From JBGSUE01 sp041753515 (GTDB taxonomy: Bacteria; Patescibacteriota; Microgenomatia; UBA10105; UBA927), in contig JBGSUE010000045.1 in NCBI GenBank assembly GCA_041753515.1, forward strand, positions 1 to 64,000: a stretch of DNA of 64,000 bases, read 5' to 3'. A program made the position numbers and the translations under genes. Each line of letters opens with the position of its first letter. Positions within the stretch are counted from its first letter, which is position 1. Below are positions 55,430-64,000 of this stretch, one piece after another. Under the pieces are notes generated by a model. The model did no database searches and had not been told where the DNA came from. It saw only the letters and a program-made list of their open reading frames with translations.

Positions 55430-56035
55430 TTACTTTTTCAAATAGTTTTTAATCTTCTTCACGGATCCCGGGACGTCAAAGCTGTCGAATACAATCCCGT
55501 GCCAACCAAGGGATTTTGCCACGTCGATGTGCTTTTCCACATAATCAATGAACAGGATTTCTTCAGGTTGAACACCTGCACCGATCAAGGCGATATCATA
55601 AATTTTGCGCTCCGGTTTTATCGTTTTATGCGAGCCGGATTCCACGATATGTGACCAGACATCCCCGGGATACAAACCTTTCCGAATCTGTACTGCTATC
55701 ATGCCCGGTTCTGCATTTGAGAGAATTCCCAATTTATATTGATTCTTCAATTCATCAATGAGATCAAGTGTTTCACGATAGACTCCCTGAAAATCCGTCA
55801 CGAAATCTACCAGATCATCCGTTTCGTGTTTCACGCCAACCAAACGCAGTGCATCCATGAATGTTTTTCCCGGCAGTTCTCCCCTGCTGGACTCCATCCA
55901 GTATTGCCGGATGACACTTTCAACCGCATCGTATGCAATTCCGTACGTATCAGCAATTTTCTGCATACCTTCAAAATTATTCACTATCACCCCACCGAGA
56001 TCAAAATAGATAAATTTGATGTTTTTATATTTCAT
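55430..56035 (-). CDS. HAD superfamily hydrolase (subfamily IA)
   Basis: The 201-aa protein has the motif FDLGGVIVNN at the N-terminus (nucleophile Asp, with the second Asp replaced by Gly as in many IA members), LGILSNAEPG as motif II, and a C-terminal ILFIDYVEKHIDVAKSLG in place of the GD/DD loop. It resembles 2-haloacid-dehalogenase and phosphatase-like enzymes of unknown substrate. Its end abuts the unit 2 inverted repeat. Confidence 0.88.
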   Translation of the reverse strand: MKYKNIKFIYFDLGGVIVNNFEGMQKIADTYGIAYDAVESVIRQYWMESSRGELPGKTFMDALRLVGVKHETDDLVDFVTDFQGVYRETLDLIDELKNQYKLGILSNAEPGMIAVQIRKGLYPGDVWSHIVESGSHKTIKPERKIYDIALIGAGVQPEEILFIDYVEKHIDVAKSLGWHGIVFDSFDVPGSVKKIKNYLKK

Positions 56036-56050
56036 AATTGTTTAACAACT

Positions 56051-56110
56051 AGATGCTGAAACGAGTTCAGCATGACATAAAAAGTCATCCCGAACTTGTT
56101 TCGGGATCTC
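56051..56110. repeat. two-hairpin dispersed repeat, copy 2
   Basis: ATGCTGAA with TTCAGCAT and ATCCCGAA with TTTCGGGAT form two hairpins, with the GTCAT/ATGAC joint and CTCGTT tail of copy 1 at 50655. It fills the gap between the HAD gene and gatD. Confidence 0.8.
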
Positions 56111-56112
56111 GT

Positions 56113-56871
56113 TCAAATTATTTTCAACCGTTTCAGCATAAAATCATGTGCTTGCCATTCGAGTGTATCATCAAGACCGGAAAGCATGATTTTCTTCTTA
56201 TACTTCACTTCCAGTGCTTGTGCTATCAGCCAATCGGCAATATGGGGGTTTTTTGGCAAAAACGGACCATGGGAGTATGTGGCGATGCAATTCTTGTAGA
56301 CTGCCCCTTCCGTCCCGTCCTCCCCGTTATTCCCGCTTCCATACAGAACCGTAGCGAATGGTTTCACGCCTTCCCCCAAATATGTCCGTCCCCCATGATT
56401 CTCAAATCCTACTAATGTACTTTTCCCTTTTCCCTTTTCCCTCAGTACTCCAACAAAATTTCCTATACATCTGGGTTTATCTTTTCCGAAATGCCTCGTT
56501 TCCATATCAAAAATTCCCAAGCCATCAAGTCTGTTTCCGTTGCCGTCCATATACCAGTGTCCCAACAGCTGAGGGGCGCCGCAGACAAAGAGTCCCGGAA
56601 TACCCGAATCGAACATTTTTTTCAGCACAGGTCCCTTATTCTGCAACAGGTCATTGATCACGATATTCTGCTGCCGATCCTGCGCCCCGCCTCCGAATAT
56701 GAGGTCACACAATTGAACATCTTTTATATCCGTATTAAATTCAATCGGAATGATCTTTACACTTATTTTACGCCACACACATCTCTTTTCGAGGACAATA
56801 ATATTTCCCCTGTCTCCGTAGGTAGACATGAGTTCCGGATAGAGCCAGCCAATCACAAGCTTGTAGTTCAT
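56113..56871 (-). CDS. gatD: lipid II isoglutaminyl synthase, glutaminase subunit GatD
   Basis: GatD supplies ammonia to MurT, which amidates the D-Glu of lipid II. The 252-aa CobB/CobQ-like amidotransferase has GGGAQDRQQ, the nucleophilic Cys97 in FVCGAPQLLGHW, and His201 in YSHGPFLPKNP. The segment REKGKGKS at about 144-151 is coded by a CCCTTTTCC low-complexity run (56420-56443) and may be a repeat intrusion. The MurT gene lies upstream, separated by a small gene. Confidence 0.92.
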   Translation of the reverse strand: MNYKLVIGWLYPELMSTYGDRGNIIVLEKRCVWRKISVKIIPIEFNTDIKDVQLCDLIFGGGAQDRQQNIVINDLLQNKGPVLKKMFDSGIPGLFVCGAPQLLGHWYMDGNGNRLDGLGIFDMETRHFGKDKPRCIGNFVGVLREKGKGKSTLVGFENHGGRTYLGEGVKPFATVLYGSGNNGEDGTEGAVYKNCIATYSHGPFLPKNPHIADWLIAQALEVKYKKKIMLSGLDDTLEWQAHDFMLKRLKII

Positions 56872-56926
56872 AAAGTACTTAGGGAAAAGGAAAAAGGCAT
56901 AAAGGTGAAAGGTGAAAGTGCTAAGG

Positions 56927-57271
56927 TCATAACGTTTTTATGAGACCGGACAAAATTTTGGATATCTCAAGTGTCATCTGCAAACAATAATCAAAATCAC
57001 TTTTATTCATAAATTTCAAATCATACGCAAGATAACACATTGAACGAACTTCAGCACATGATCCTTTAGATATATACAAAAACTTCACAAATTCTTTATT
57101 GCCTTTTCTTTCAAAACCTTCAGCAATATTGTTCATAATGGATACAACTGCACGCTGAAGTTGATCACGGAATGAATAATCTTTACACGCCCGAAAAATT
57201 TCATAAATTTTTTTCGTAAGTTCAAATGATTTCTTCCATGCAATAATATCCTCAAATTTCTCAATACTCAT
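56927..57271 (-). CDS. four-helix-bundle protein (23S rRNA intervening-sequence type)
   Basis: The 114-aa protein matches the S23/four-helix-bundle family: FEDIIAWKKSFELTKKIYEIF, FRDQLQRAVVSIMNNIAEGFER, KFLYISKGSCAEVRSMCYLAY. Such genes were first seen inside insertions of 23S rRNA genes and are common as single mobile-like genes. Here one sits between gatD and murT, bounded by GGTGAAAGGTGAAA-type repeats. Its function is unknown. Confidence 0.92.
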   Translation of the reverse strand: MSIEKFEDIIAWKKSFELTKKIYEIFRACKDYSFRDQLQRAVVSIMNNIAEGFERKGNKEFVKFLYISKGSCAEVRSMCYLAYDLKFMNKSDFDYCLQMTLEISKILSGLIKTL

Positions 57272-57302
57272 ATCCTTTCACCTCAGAACTTTCACCTTAT
57301 AC

Positions 57303-58646
57303 CTAATTAATTTTTCTCCCGGTTAATATTTCCCTTATTTCTAACATCGCGGAATATGTAGGCAGAATCCATAAAATCTCATTCTCATCCGATAACTCAA
57401 TAGCCTTCTCTAATGCAATTCTCATATCTTCAAATACATACGCCCTTTCCCCTTTTTCCTTTTCCCTTTCACCTTGCATTTCTTCCCTTTCCCCTTTCTC
57501 CTTTTCCCTTTCACCTAACCCAGCATACTTCAATCGAAGCGCCATATCGTAACCGCGATCTCCGGAAACGATAAGCTTCCTTTTCCCGTCAATCATTTCA
57601 AAGTCCACATCCCAGATCCAGGATACATCCGTACCATCGGGAATCCGATCGTTTAATAGAAATAAAATAGGGCCTTTTTTGGGAAGAACGGTACGGAGCG
57701 ACTCGTTGAATCCGGCAGGGTTTTTTGAAAGTAATATTTTTATGTTCTTCCCCTTATGTACAATTTCTTCCTGCCGACCAAATGCCGGACGGAACAATCT
57801 GAGCGAATTCTGATCTTGTACACCCAATATCCGTGCACACAACACTGCAGCAAGGGTATTATAGACGTTGTATGTCCCTTCCAGAGGGCTTTTGACATCA
57901 CCAGACTGTATCCGTACGTCAGGATGCGTAAACCCACATTTACCGCAGCTGTACTTACCCAGATGCGAAAAATACACACCTCCGTACGTCAACCGCTGAT
58001 TACAGGACGGACAATAAATGGAGTCAGTGGCATGCTGTATGTTCGTCAAAAACAACTCCCTGTTTTCCAAACCAAAATACTGTACGTTCTTCAACTTTTT
58101 TCCAATATATGCCAACTGGGGATCATCGGCATTGATGACAAATGCCGTCGCATGCATATTCCCGAACGTTCCGGCCCATTTTACCGCAATCGCATCCACT
58201 TCACCGTACCGGTCCAACTGATCGCGAAACAGATTCAGAAGAACGAGGATATCCGGCGGTTTCTGCCGACACATACCGCCAAGCGCAGATTCATCGACTT
58301 CAAAAATATACACATCGTGTTTCAGTTTCCCCAGGATTGTCGTATCCGCGCATAAAACCGATACGAGGCCGTTGTCTAAATTAGCCCCGCTATCATTCCG
58401 TTTCACCTTTACACCGGATTTTCGCAGAATTGTTTCAAGCATGGAGGCTGTCGTCGTTTTTCCGTTCGTACCGGCAATATATAGTACTTTTTTACTTCGA
58501 AAATCAAAATGGGAAAGAATATCGGGTGAAATCCGGAGAGCCACCTCCCCCGGCCACGTCCCCCCAGATCCTTTTTTCAACAACTGAATGACAGAGCGAG
58601 AAATACGGGAGGCAACGACAGCAAACCGGTCACGGATGGAAAGCAT
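57303..58646 (-). CDS. murT: lipid II isoglutaminyl synthase, Mur-ligase subunit MurT
   Basis: MurT activates the D-Glu carboxylate of lipid II for amidation by GatD. The 447-aa protein has a Mur ligase ATP site GTNGKTT (59-65), a zinc ribbon (CPSCNQ and CGKCG) within the central domain, and the C-terminal DUF1727 part. Near the end, GEREKEKGER is repeated (57441-57515) through a low-complexity insertion. The first ATG in the open frame would include residues translated from a dispersed repeat, so start 58646, just after a TAATAT box, is preferred. Confidence 0.92.
   Translation of the reverse strand: MLSIRDRFAVVASRISRSVIQLLKKGSGGTWPGEVALRISPDILSHFDFRSKKVLYIAGTNGKTTTASMLETILRKSGVKVKRNDSGANLDNGLVSVLCADTTILGKLKHDVYIFEVDESALGGMCRQKPPDILVLLNLFRDQLDRYGEVDAIAVKWAGTFGNMHATAFVINADDPQLAYIGKKLKNVQYFGLENRELFLTNIQHATDSIYCPSCNQRLTYGGVYFSHLGKYSCGKCGFTHPDVRIQSGDVKSPLEGTYNVYNTLAAVLCARILGVQDQNSLRLFRPAFGRQEEIVHKGKNIKILLSKNPAGFNESLRTVLPKKGPILFLLNDRIPDGTDVSWIWDVDFEMIDGKRKLIVSGDRGYDMALRLKYAGLGEREKEKGEREEMQGEREKEKGERAYVFEDMRIALEKAIELSDENEILWILPTYSAMLEIREILTGRKIN
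57441..57515. repeat. low-complexity insertion inside murT
   Basis: CCCTTTCCCCTTTTTCC-type sequence occurs twice in tandem with a short spacer and keeps the frame, giving GEREKEKGER twice. Similar runs are in gatD (56420-56443) and in the gaps at 56875-56935 and 57272-57300, so this is a local repeat family invading genes. Confidence 0.7.
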
Positions 58647-58675
58647 GAATATATTATCTCTTAATACAAACATTT

Positions 58676-58776
58676 TGTCATTGCGAGACCGTTCCCACGG
58701 CGAAGCCCTGCCTGCCGGCAGGCAGGAATCTCGTTCGGGATCGCCACGCCAAGCTAAGCTTGGCTCGCGATGACAC
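58676..58776. repeat. long palindromic dispersed repeat, copy 3
   Basis: TGTCATTGCGAG on the left is mirrored by CTCGCGATGACA on the right. In between lies the perfect 20-base palindrome CCTGCCTGCCGGCAGGCAGG (58707-58726). It is a relative of the repeats at 50655 and 56051 and separates clpB from murT. Confidence 0.85.
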
Positions 58777-58778
58777 AT

Positions 58779-60863
58779 TTAATTCGGCTGGGTAAAGACA
58801 ATCTTGGAGTTTTTATAGTCAATAGTGATCTGGGAGCCTTCAGGATATTTTCCCTCAAGAATCAACATGGAGAGAGGATCCAGGATGTGCTCTTCAATGG
58901 CCCGCTTGAGGGGTCGCGCCCCATACACTGTATCGTACCCGATTTCACTCATGTGTTTTGAAAGTGCATCCGTAAACCGGACGGTTATCCCTTTTGTCAT
59001 GAGACGGGTTGAAACAAGCTCAAGCTGGAGTTGTGTGATACGTGCAACCATTTCGGGTGTCAGGGCGGTAAATGCAATAATCGAGTCCAACCGGTTGATA
59101 AATTCCGGTTTAAACCGCTTCACCACGTCTCCCTCCGGCATATTGGAAGTCATAATAAGTATCGTATTTTTAAAATTGACTGTCCTGCCCCGGCCGTCCG
59201 TAAGTCTCCCCTCATCAAATATCTGAAGAAACGCATGAAATACATTCGGGTGGGCTTTTTCAATCTCATCAAACAGGACCACACTGTATGGCTTCCTGCG
59301 CACCGCCTCGGACAGCTGTCCTCCCTCCTCGTACCCGATGTACCCCGGAGGAGCACCTGTCAGGCGCGCCACCGAATGCGGCTCCTGGTATTCACTCATG
59401 TCGATGCGTACGATACTTTTTTCATCATTAAACAAATATGCTGCCAGGGCTTTCGCTGTTTCGGTTTTTCCGACACCGGTGGGACCTAAAAACAGAAACG
59501 TACCGATGGGCTTGCCCTCCTCCCCGATCCCTGCACGGTTCCGGCGTATGGCATCCGATACAGCTTTAAGCGCTTCCGGCTGACCAATCACGCGTTTCCC
59601 CAGCTCACCCTCAAGATGCACAAGCTTTTCGGTTTCACCCCGCAGGAGTCGTGTCACAGGAATATTCGTCCAGCGGGAGACGACTTTGGCCACATCATCC
59701 TGCGTCACTTCCTCGCGAAGCATCCGCTCATCCTCGGGAATTTTAACCAACTGATCCTCAAGTATCCGTATAGCTTTTTCAAGACCCGGAATTTTCCCGT
59801 ACTTGAGCTCGGCTGCTTCTTCAAGCAGCGCATCACGCTCGGCTTTCTCAAGCGTTACCCGCAACTGGTCCAGGTCCACCCGCTGTTTCTGGAGTTTCCC
59901 GATCAGGTCCTTCTGTTCGCTCCAACGTTCCATTAGCATTTTTTCCTGTTTTTTGAGTGTATCTAGCTCCCCGTCAAGTTCACGCTTTCGCGCATCCGCC
60001 CCTTTTTCACGCTTGAGCGCCGCTTTTTCAATCTCACGCTGTGTAATCGTACGCTTGAGCTCATCCAGCTCTATCGGCATACTTTCCGTATTGATCTTTA
60101 TCGCCGATGCAGCTTCATCTATTAAATCAATTGCTTTATCCGGCAGAAAACGATCCGGAATATAGCGGACCGACAGAGTGACAGCCGCGATCAGCGCATC
60201 ATCAGCAATCCTGATTCCGTGATGGAGCTCATACGTATGTTTGATGCCGCGCAGGATCGTGAGTGCATCTTCCGGTTTGGGCTCCTCAAGATACACGGGC
60301 TGAAATCTGCGCTCAAGTGCCGCATCTTTCTCAATATACTGCCGGTACTCCCGCACAGTCGTTGCCCCAATAGCATGCAGTTCCCCGCGGGCCAGCGCCG
60401 GTTTCAAAATATTTGCTGCATCCATGGATCCGCCGACGGCTCCTGCTCCTACAAGCGTATGAAGTTCATCCATAAATAGAATATATTTCCCTCCAGCCTC
60501 ACCAACTTTTACTATAAGCTTCTTTAACCGCTCCTCAAACTGACCCCGGAACGCACTTCCGGCAACCAGTGATGCTATGTCCAACACCAGAATTTCTTTA
60601 TCTTTGAGTGTTGAGGGGACATCTCCGGCAATAATGCGAAGTGCCAACCCCTCAACGACCGCAGTTTTACCAACACCTGGGTCACCTAATAAAACGGGGT
60701 TATTTTTCGTCCGGCGGGCTAAAATCTGCATAATCCTGCGGATTTCCTCGCCCCGTCCGATGACCGGATCAAGTTTACCCCCACGGGCTTTTTCCGTGAG
60801 ATTTACAGTAAACGCCGATAGGACGTCTTGTTCATCATTGTCCGGTTGAAAATTTATATCCAT
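58779..60863 (-). CDS. clpB: ClpB-type AAA+ disaggregase without N-terminal domain
   Basis: ClpB rescues aggregated proteins with DnaK. The 694-aa protein has two AAA modules (Walker A GDPGVGKT and GPTGVGKT; arginine-rich sensors), and a middle coiled-coil domain between them ([20 protein letters not shown]), as in ClpB. The usual N-terminal substrate domain of about 140 residues is absent. [13 protein letters not shown] and [16 protein letters not shown] are intact. Transcription starts at a promoter overlapped by a CIRCE operator, so HrcA repression and heat induction are likely. Confidence 0.95.
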   Translation of the reverse strand: MDINFQPDNDEQDVLSAFTVNLTEKARGGKLDPVIGRGEEIRRIMQILARRTKNNPVLLGDPGVGKTAVVEGLALRIIAGDVPSTLKDKEILVLDIASLVAGSAFRGQFEERLKKLIVKVGEAGGKYILFMDELHTLVGAGAVGGSMDAANILKPALARGELHAIGATTVREYRQYIEKDAALERRFQPVYLEEPKPEDALTILRGIKHTYELHHGIRIADDALIAAVTLSVRYIPDRFLPDKAIDLIDEAASAIKINTESMPIELDELKRTITQREIEKAALKREKGADARKRELDGELDTLKKQEKMLMERWSEQKDLIGKLQKQRVDLDQLRVTLEKAERDALLEEAAELKYGKIPGLEKAIRILEDQLVKIPEDERMLREEVTQDDVAKVVSRWTNIPVTRLLRGETEKLVHLEGELGKRVIGQPEALKAVSDAIRRNRAGIGEEGKPIGTFLFLGPTGVGKTETAKALAAYLFNDEKSIVRIDMSEYQEPHSVARLTGAPPGYIGYEEGGQLSEAVRRKPYSVVLFDEIEKAHPNVFHAFLQIFDEGRLTDGRGRTVNFKNTILIMTSNMPEGDVVKRFKPEFINRLDSIIAFTALTPEMVARITQLQLELVSTRLMTKGITVRFTDALSKHMSEIGYDTVYGARPLKRAIEEHILDPLSMLILEGKYPEGSQITIDYKNSKIVFTQPN

Positions 60864-60869
60864 ATGATG

Positions 60870-60908
60870 AGTATGACATAATTAGCACTCATCTGTCAAG
60901 AGTGCTAA
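60870..60908 (-). promoter_or_regulatory. clpB promoter overlapped by a CIRCE operator
   Basis: TTAGCACTC (60882-60890), nine bases, GAGTGCTAA (60900-60908) is an exact CIRCE inverted repeat, the HrcA binding site. On the minus strand TTGACA lies inside it, 18 bases before CATACT (60870-60875), which itself ends six bases before the clpB ATG. Bound HrcA would hide the -35 box. Confidence 0.95.
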
Positions 60909-60933
60909 AAGAGGAAAAGGGACATTTTTTGCT

Positions 60934-61422
60934 TCAGATATCTCCTTCAAACGAAATATCTATCTCTGACAATCCGATTGACCGGTAAAATGCATGGGCA
61001 CCGGTATTTTTCCAGTACGCATTCACATATACCCGTTCCATACCCTGTTTTTTTGCCCACATTCTAAAGTGATCCACGAGCATTTTACCGATTTTTTGCG
61101 ACCGGTAAACCTTCGTGACTCCTATGTGACTGATCTCCGCAATCCTGACAGCGCGGTATGGAAATTTCTTCTCCGTACCGGCAACATACCCGATAGGTAT
61201 TGACCCGCGATATGCAATAAGGCAACAGTAATGGGAAGATGCCGTACACATTTTATAATGTTCAATCGCATTTTGCGATTCGGGCCAGCTGTGATCCAGC
61301 CACGGATCTGACTGACGATCATTGGAAACTACCTCTTTATTCAGTTTTTGGATGATGTTCCAGTCTTCCGGTTTAGCCTGTCTGATATCTATTATAGGCT
61401 TATGGTTATCAGTCAATGACAT
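60934..61422 (-). CDS. GNAT family N-acetyltransferase (RimI-like)
   Basis: The 162-aa protein has the GNAT order: IRQAKPEDWNIIQKLNKEV, then AEISHIGVTKVYRSQKIGKMLVDHF with the R/Q-x-x-K-I-G acetyl-CoA loop, and the C-terminal NAYWKNTGAHAFYRSIGLSE. It may acetylate protein N-termini or a small amine; the substrate is unknown. It starts 11 bases after htpX ends, so it is probably in the lemA-htpX heat-shock transcript. Confidence 0.88.
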   Translation of the reverse strand: MSLTDNHKPIIDIRQAKPEDWNIIQKLNKEVVSNDRQSDPWLDHSWPESQNAIEHYKMCTASSHYCCLIAYRGSIPIGYVAGTEKKFPYRAVRIAEISHIGVTKVYRSQKIGKMLVDHFRMWAKKQGMERVYVNAYWKNTGAHAFYRSIGLSEIDISFEGDI

Positions 61423-61433
61423 AGACTGCAATA

Positions 61434-62336
61434 TTACATGGATCGGAGCATTCTGATGCGCTCTTTTATTGGTGGATGGGTATTGAACAAATTGGAGAAC
61501 CACGCATGGTATTCTTTCCCCTTAAACGGATTTGTAATGAAAAGATGGGCCGTCGCATTCGTTGCCGCTTCCAATACTTCACGATCACCCGAAAGCTTTT
61601 CCAGGGCACGCGCCAATCCCTCAGGATACCTGGTAAGGCTCGCGCCTGAGGCATCAGCCAGATATTCACGCCTGCGTGAAATTGCAAGCTGGATGAGAGA
61701 AGCAATAATCGGCGACAGGATGGCCAACACAATACCGACAATGATCAGTATGCCACCCATATTCCGGTTTTCCCCGTCACTGCGCCTGCTTCCGCCTCCC
61801 CACCAAAGGCTACGCATAAACCAGTCGGCCAAAAATGCAATTGTTCCGGCCAATACGGCCACAACAGCCATAAGCCGTATATCGTAATTTTTTATATGCG
61901 AGAGTTCGTGGGCAATGACACCTTCCAGTTCCCGCCGTTCAAGCCGTGTGAGGAGGCCTGTGGTAGCACATACTATGGCATGCTGAGGGTCCCTACCGCT
62001 GGCAAATGCATTCATGGCGGTATCCTCAATCACATAAAGCCTGGGCTTGGGAATACCTGCCGCCATTGCCAGATTTTCCGTCACGGTGAATAAGTCAAAA
62101 TCACGCTTGCGGTCTGCAGGCCTGGCCCCGGACATAGCAAGAACCATCTGATCCCCGAAATAGTAGCTGATAAAACTAGAAACGACGGAAAACAGCACGG
62201 CAATCCAAACAAATTGCGTTCCATTCCCCGAGACAATACCGGCAATGTATGCAAAAAATACAACAAATGCCACAAAACCAGCCATAAAGGCAAAAGATTT
62301 TGTCTTATTTGCCGTGATCTGACTATTGATGCTCAT
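61434..62336 (-). CDS. htpX: membrane zinc metalloprotease HtpX
   Basis: HtpX is a membrane protease that degrades misfolded membrane proteins. The 300-aa product has two N-terminal membrane helices, the family motif ENLAMAAGIPKPRLYVI, zinc site HELSHIKNYD (HExxH) and two further helices before RREYLADASGA, where the Glu is the third ligand. Start 62336 follows a -10 CATACT by nine bases; the in-frame GTG upstream lies inside that box. A CIRCE-like operator controls it. Confidence 0.95.
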   Translation of the reverse strand: MSINSQITANKTKSFAFMAGFVAFVVFFAYIAGIVSGNGTQFVWIAVLFSVVSSFISYYFGDQMVLAMSGARPADRKRDFDLFTVTENLAMAAGIPKPRLYVIEDTAMNAFASGRDPQHAIVCATTGLLTRLERRELEGVIAHELSHIKNYDIRLMAVVAVLAGTIAFLADWFMRSLWWGGGSRRSDGENRNMGGILIIVGIVLAILSPIIASLIQLAISRRREYLADASGASLTRYPEGLARALEKLSGDREVLEAATNATAHLFITNPFKGKEYHAWFSNLFNTHPPIKERIRMLRSM

Positions 62337-62345
62337 ACGCACAAA

Positions 62346-62384
62346 AGTATGCACTATTTAGCACTCGACTGTCAAGAGTGACAA
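62346..62384 (-). promoter_or_regulatory. htpX promoter with a near-perfect CIRCE operator
   Basis: TTAGCACTC (62358-62366), nine bases, GAGTGACAA (62376-62384) matches CIRCE with one mismatch. TTGACA lies inside it on the minus strand, 18 bases before CATACT (62346-62351), the same arrangement as at clpB. Confidence 0.85.
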
Positions 62385-62939
62385 TCAGGAAAACGTCACT
62401 TTGACCGGCTTTCTATCCGATTCTGATGCTCCAAAAAACTCTTTTTCACCGAATCCGAGCTGTGAGGCAATCATATTATTCGGAAACACCTTTATTTTTA
62501 CATTGTAGTCCATGACGGTCGAATTGTAATACTGCCGTGAATAGGCCACTTTATCCTCCGTGTCTGATAATTCTTTCTGAAGCTGGAGAAAATTCTCATT
62601 GGCCTTCAGCGTCGGGTAATTTTCGGCAACAGCAAACAGCTTGCCGAGTGCGCTTGTCAGCATATCGCTAGCCTCCCCCATCTTCTGCGGAGTTGTCGCG
62701 TGCATCAAGGCTGATCTAGCTTTCGTAACATCGGAAAACACCGTCTTTTCATGCTTGGCATACCCTTTCACCGTTTCCACCAGGTTCGGGATCAGATCGG
62801 CTCTGCGTTTGAGCTGTACATCAATCTGACTCCACGCTTCCTCTATGCGTGTTTTCATGGTAATCAACCCGTTGTACAGGCTCCACAAATAGGCAACAAT
62901 CAGGGCTATACCGCCGCCCGCTATCATAAATGGATTCAT
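62385..62939 (-). CDS. lemA: LemA family protein
   Basis: The 184-aa protein has an N-terminal helix ([20 protein letters not shown]) and a helical domain with [21 protein letters not shown] and [16 protein letters not shown], both LemA hallmarks. It faces the outside and is usually found next to htpX; its role is not settled. It ends one base before the htpX operator, so htpX has its own promoter. It overlaps the polX stop by four bases (ATGA). Confidence 0.95.
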   Translation of the reverse strand: MNPFMIAGGGIALIVAYLWSLYNGLITMKTRIEEAWSQIDVQLKRRADLIPNLVETVKGYAKHEKTVFSDVTKARSALMHATTPQKMGEASDMLTSALGKLFAVAENYPTLKANENFLQLQKELSDTEDKVAYSRQYYNSTVMDYNVKIKVFPNNMIASQLGFGEKEFFGASESDRKPVKVTFS

Positions 62940-64000
62940 AACTCACCTCCTTTTAACCATATGAGTATATCATGATATGGCATCGTGTTGACAACATCCT
63001 TTTTTTCAAGCCATCCGCGCTGGGCCGTCCAGACTCCGTACTGCATCACATCCATGCCGTCCAGATCATGGGAATCGGTATTGATTGCACATTTCAAACC
63101 ATGTTTTACTGCCTCACGAATTAGTGCATCCGGAAGATCAAGCCGGGACGGATGGGCATTGATTTCCATTACCACAGACCTCTGAGCTGCTAACCGAAAT
63201 ATGTCGCTCCAGTCTGCCTCTATACTCCGGCGGCTCCCGATCAGCCGTCCGGTTGGATGTCCGAGAATCCTGACTTTCGGATGTGCACTGATCGCTTTGC
63301 GTATCCGCTCAGTCATCTGCTCGATCGGCATGGTAAAAGATGAATGGACAGAGACAATCACAGCATCAAGATAATCAAATGCATTATCGGGCAATGCGAG
63401 ATCGCCGGAAGGTGTGATATCCACTTCCAGCATTGTAAAGTACATTATAGGTGTTCGAGTACTTTTAGTATACGAATAATATTCATGCTCATAATATGAT
63501 TTACGTCTTTTTAATACAGTACAAATGTCTTTTTCAGATGAGTGACTGATCCTCGGATTATGGTCGCTTATACCGATATACGAATATCCTGTCTGTTCGG
63601 TTTTTATTAATATTTCCTTAAATGTTGCAGTACCTATATCATGGGATGAATGTATATCGTACGCATCATGAATATGGAGGTCTCCCCGGATATCGTCCGG
63701 TTGAATGAGGGCTGGCAATTCACCATCAATTGCCGCCCGGACTTCTCCCGTATCCTCCCGCAATACCGGAGGTATCCACTGCATGCCTAATTCTTTGTAA
63801 AATCTTTTCTCATCGGGAATTTTCTTTAATTTCCCGGTTTTCATATTTTTTATACCGTACTCATTCAGGCTCACTCCCCGATCAAGAGCGTAGGAACGAA
63901 GGGCGATATTATGGTTTTTCGAACCGGTAAAATACTGCAGCATTGCCCCATATGAATCAGGGTGTCCGACACGAAGGTCTATCTGGCGTCCGTTGGCTAA
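62936..64000 (-). CDS. polX: PolX family DNA polymerase/3'-5' exonuclease, C-terminal part
   Basis: The frame stays open to the right edge, so only the C-terminal 354 residues are seen. [24 protein letters not shown] is the end of the polymerase palm and thumb. The PHP domain follows, with [36 protein letters not shown] and [10 protein letters not shown] carrying the metal ligands of the exonuclease. PolX enzymes fill gaps in base-excision repair. The N-terminus lies outside the window. Confidence 0.95.
   Translation of the reverse strand, partial: LANGRQIDLRVGHPDSYGAMLQYFTGSKNHNIALRSYALDRGVSLNEYGIKNMKTGKLKKIPDEKRFYKELGMQWIPPVLREDTGEVRAAIDGELPALIQPDDIRGDLHIHDAYDIHSSHDIGTATFKEILIKTEQTGYSYIGISDHNPRISHSSEKDICTVLKRRKSYYEHEYYSYTKSTRTPIMYFTMLEVDITPSGDLALPDNAFDYLDAVIVSVHSSFTMPIEQMTERIRKAISAHPKVRILGHPTGRLIGSRRSIEADWSDIFRLAAQRSVVMEINAHPSRLDLPDALIREAVKHGLKCAINTDSHDLDGMDVMQYGVWTAQRGWLEKKDVVNTMPYHDILIWLKGGEL

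Noticed and set aside
58647..58778. N-terminal extension of murT
   Set aside because: Most of it is the translation of the palindromic repeat at 58676-58776, and a TAATAT box stands right before ATG 58646.

Overview
The window looks like a chromosomal segment of a Candidate Phyla Radiation (Patescibacteria) bacterium, most likely from the Microgenomates side. This is inferred from gene style, not from a marker tree. The genes are compact and often overlap by ATGA. ObgE and the ATP synthase delta subunit are short, ClpB lacks its N-terminal domain, and many genes have a -10 box only 6-10 nt before the start codon, which implies leaderless mRNAs. TGA is used as a normal stop, so this is not one of the TGA-recoding lineages.

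Region 1 (1-7.7 kb) is an accessory strip beginning at a tRNA-Glu gene. It holds a GNAT acetyltransferase, a duplicated PQ-loop-like membrane protein, a decayed gene, a small membrane protein, a 474-aa orphan and a phosphatase-like protein without its catalytic Cys. Imperfect copies of the tRNA-Glu 3' end recur near 2.85, 4.68 and 5.48 kb. A second dispersed repeat occurs four times, so the strip looks built by successive insertions. rsgA and small proteins follow.

Region 2 (7.7-21.2 kb) is core and envelope-related: two hydrolases (HAD, NUDIX), a vWA surface protein, an Ig-like membrane protein, a three-gene carbamoyltransferase cluster including a 46-aa DUF5989-type protein, a Fic enzyme, a phosphodiester glycosidase, a DUF4173-like membrane protein, a beta-CASP nuclease, a YgjP-like metalloprotease and obgE. 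It ends in two GIY-YIG genes, each running into a tRNA-Lys sequence (the first degenerate, the second intact).

Region 3 (21.18 to about 32.95 kb) is a mobile element abutting the tRNA-Lys 3' end. It carries a large serine recombinase, a tyrosine recombinase, an XRE regulator, an Ldh-family oxidoreductase lacking the usual active-site His, a HEPN-like protein, and a plus-strand run of unknown genes ending in an overlapping pair (helical protein plus HNH-type zinc protein) that could be a defence module.

Region 4 (33-64 kb) is conserved: DedA, SIMPL, RibD-like reductase, nth, rplS, pyrG, a CBS protein, the complete F-type ATP synthase operon, dnaE, a GGDEF protein, gatB, asnS, gatA and gatC. 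These are followed by two small membrane-protein genes bracketed by matching inverted repeats, the GatD/MurT peptidoglycan amidation pair split by a four-helix-bundle gene, clpB and lemA-htpX. clpB and htpX each have a CIRCE operator overlapping the promoter, and polX runs off the right end. Low-complexity repeats have entered several conserved reading frames (GatD, MurT, GatB, carbamoyltransferase).
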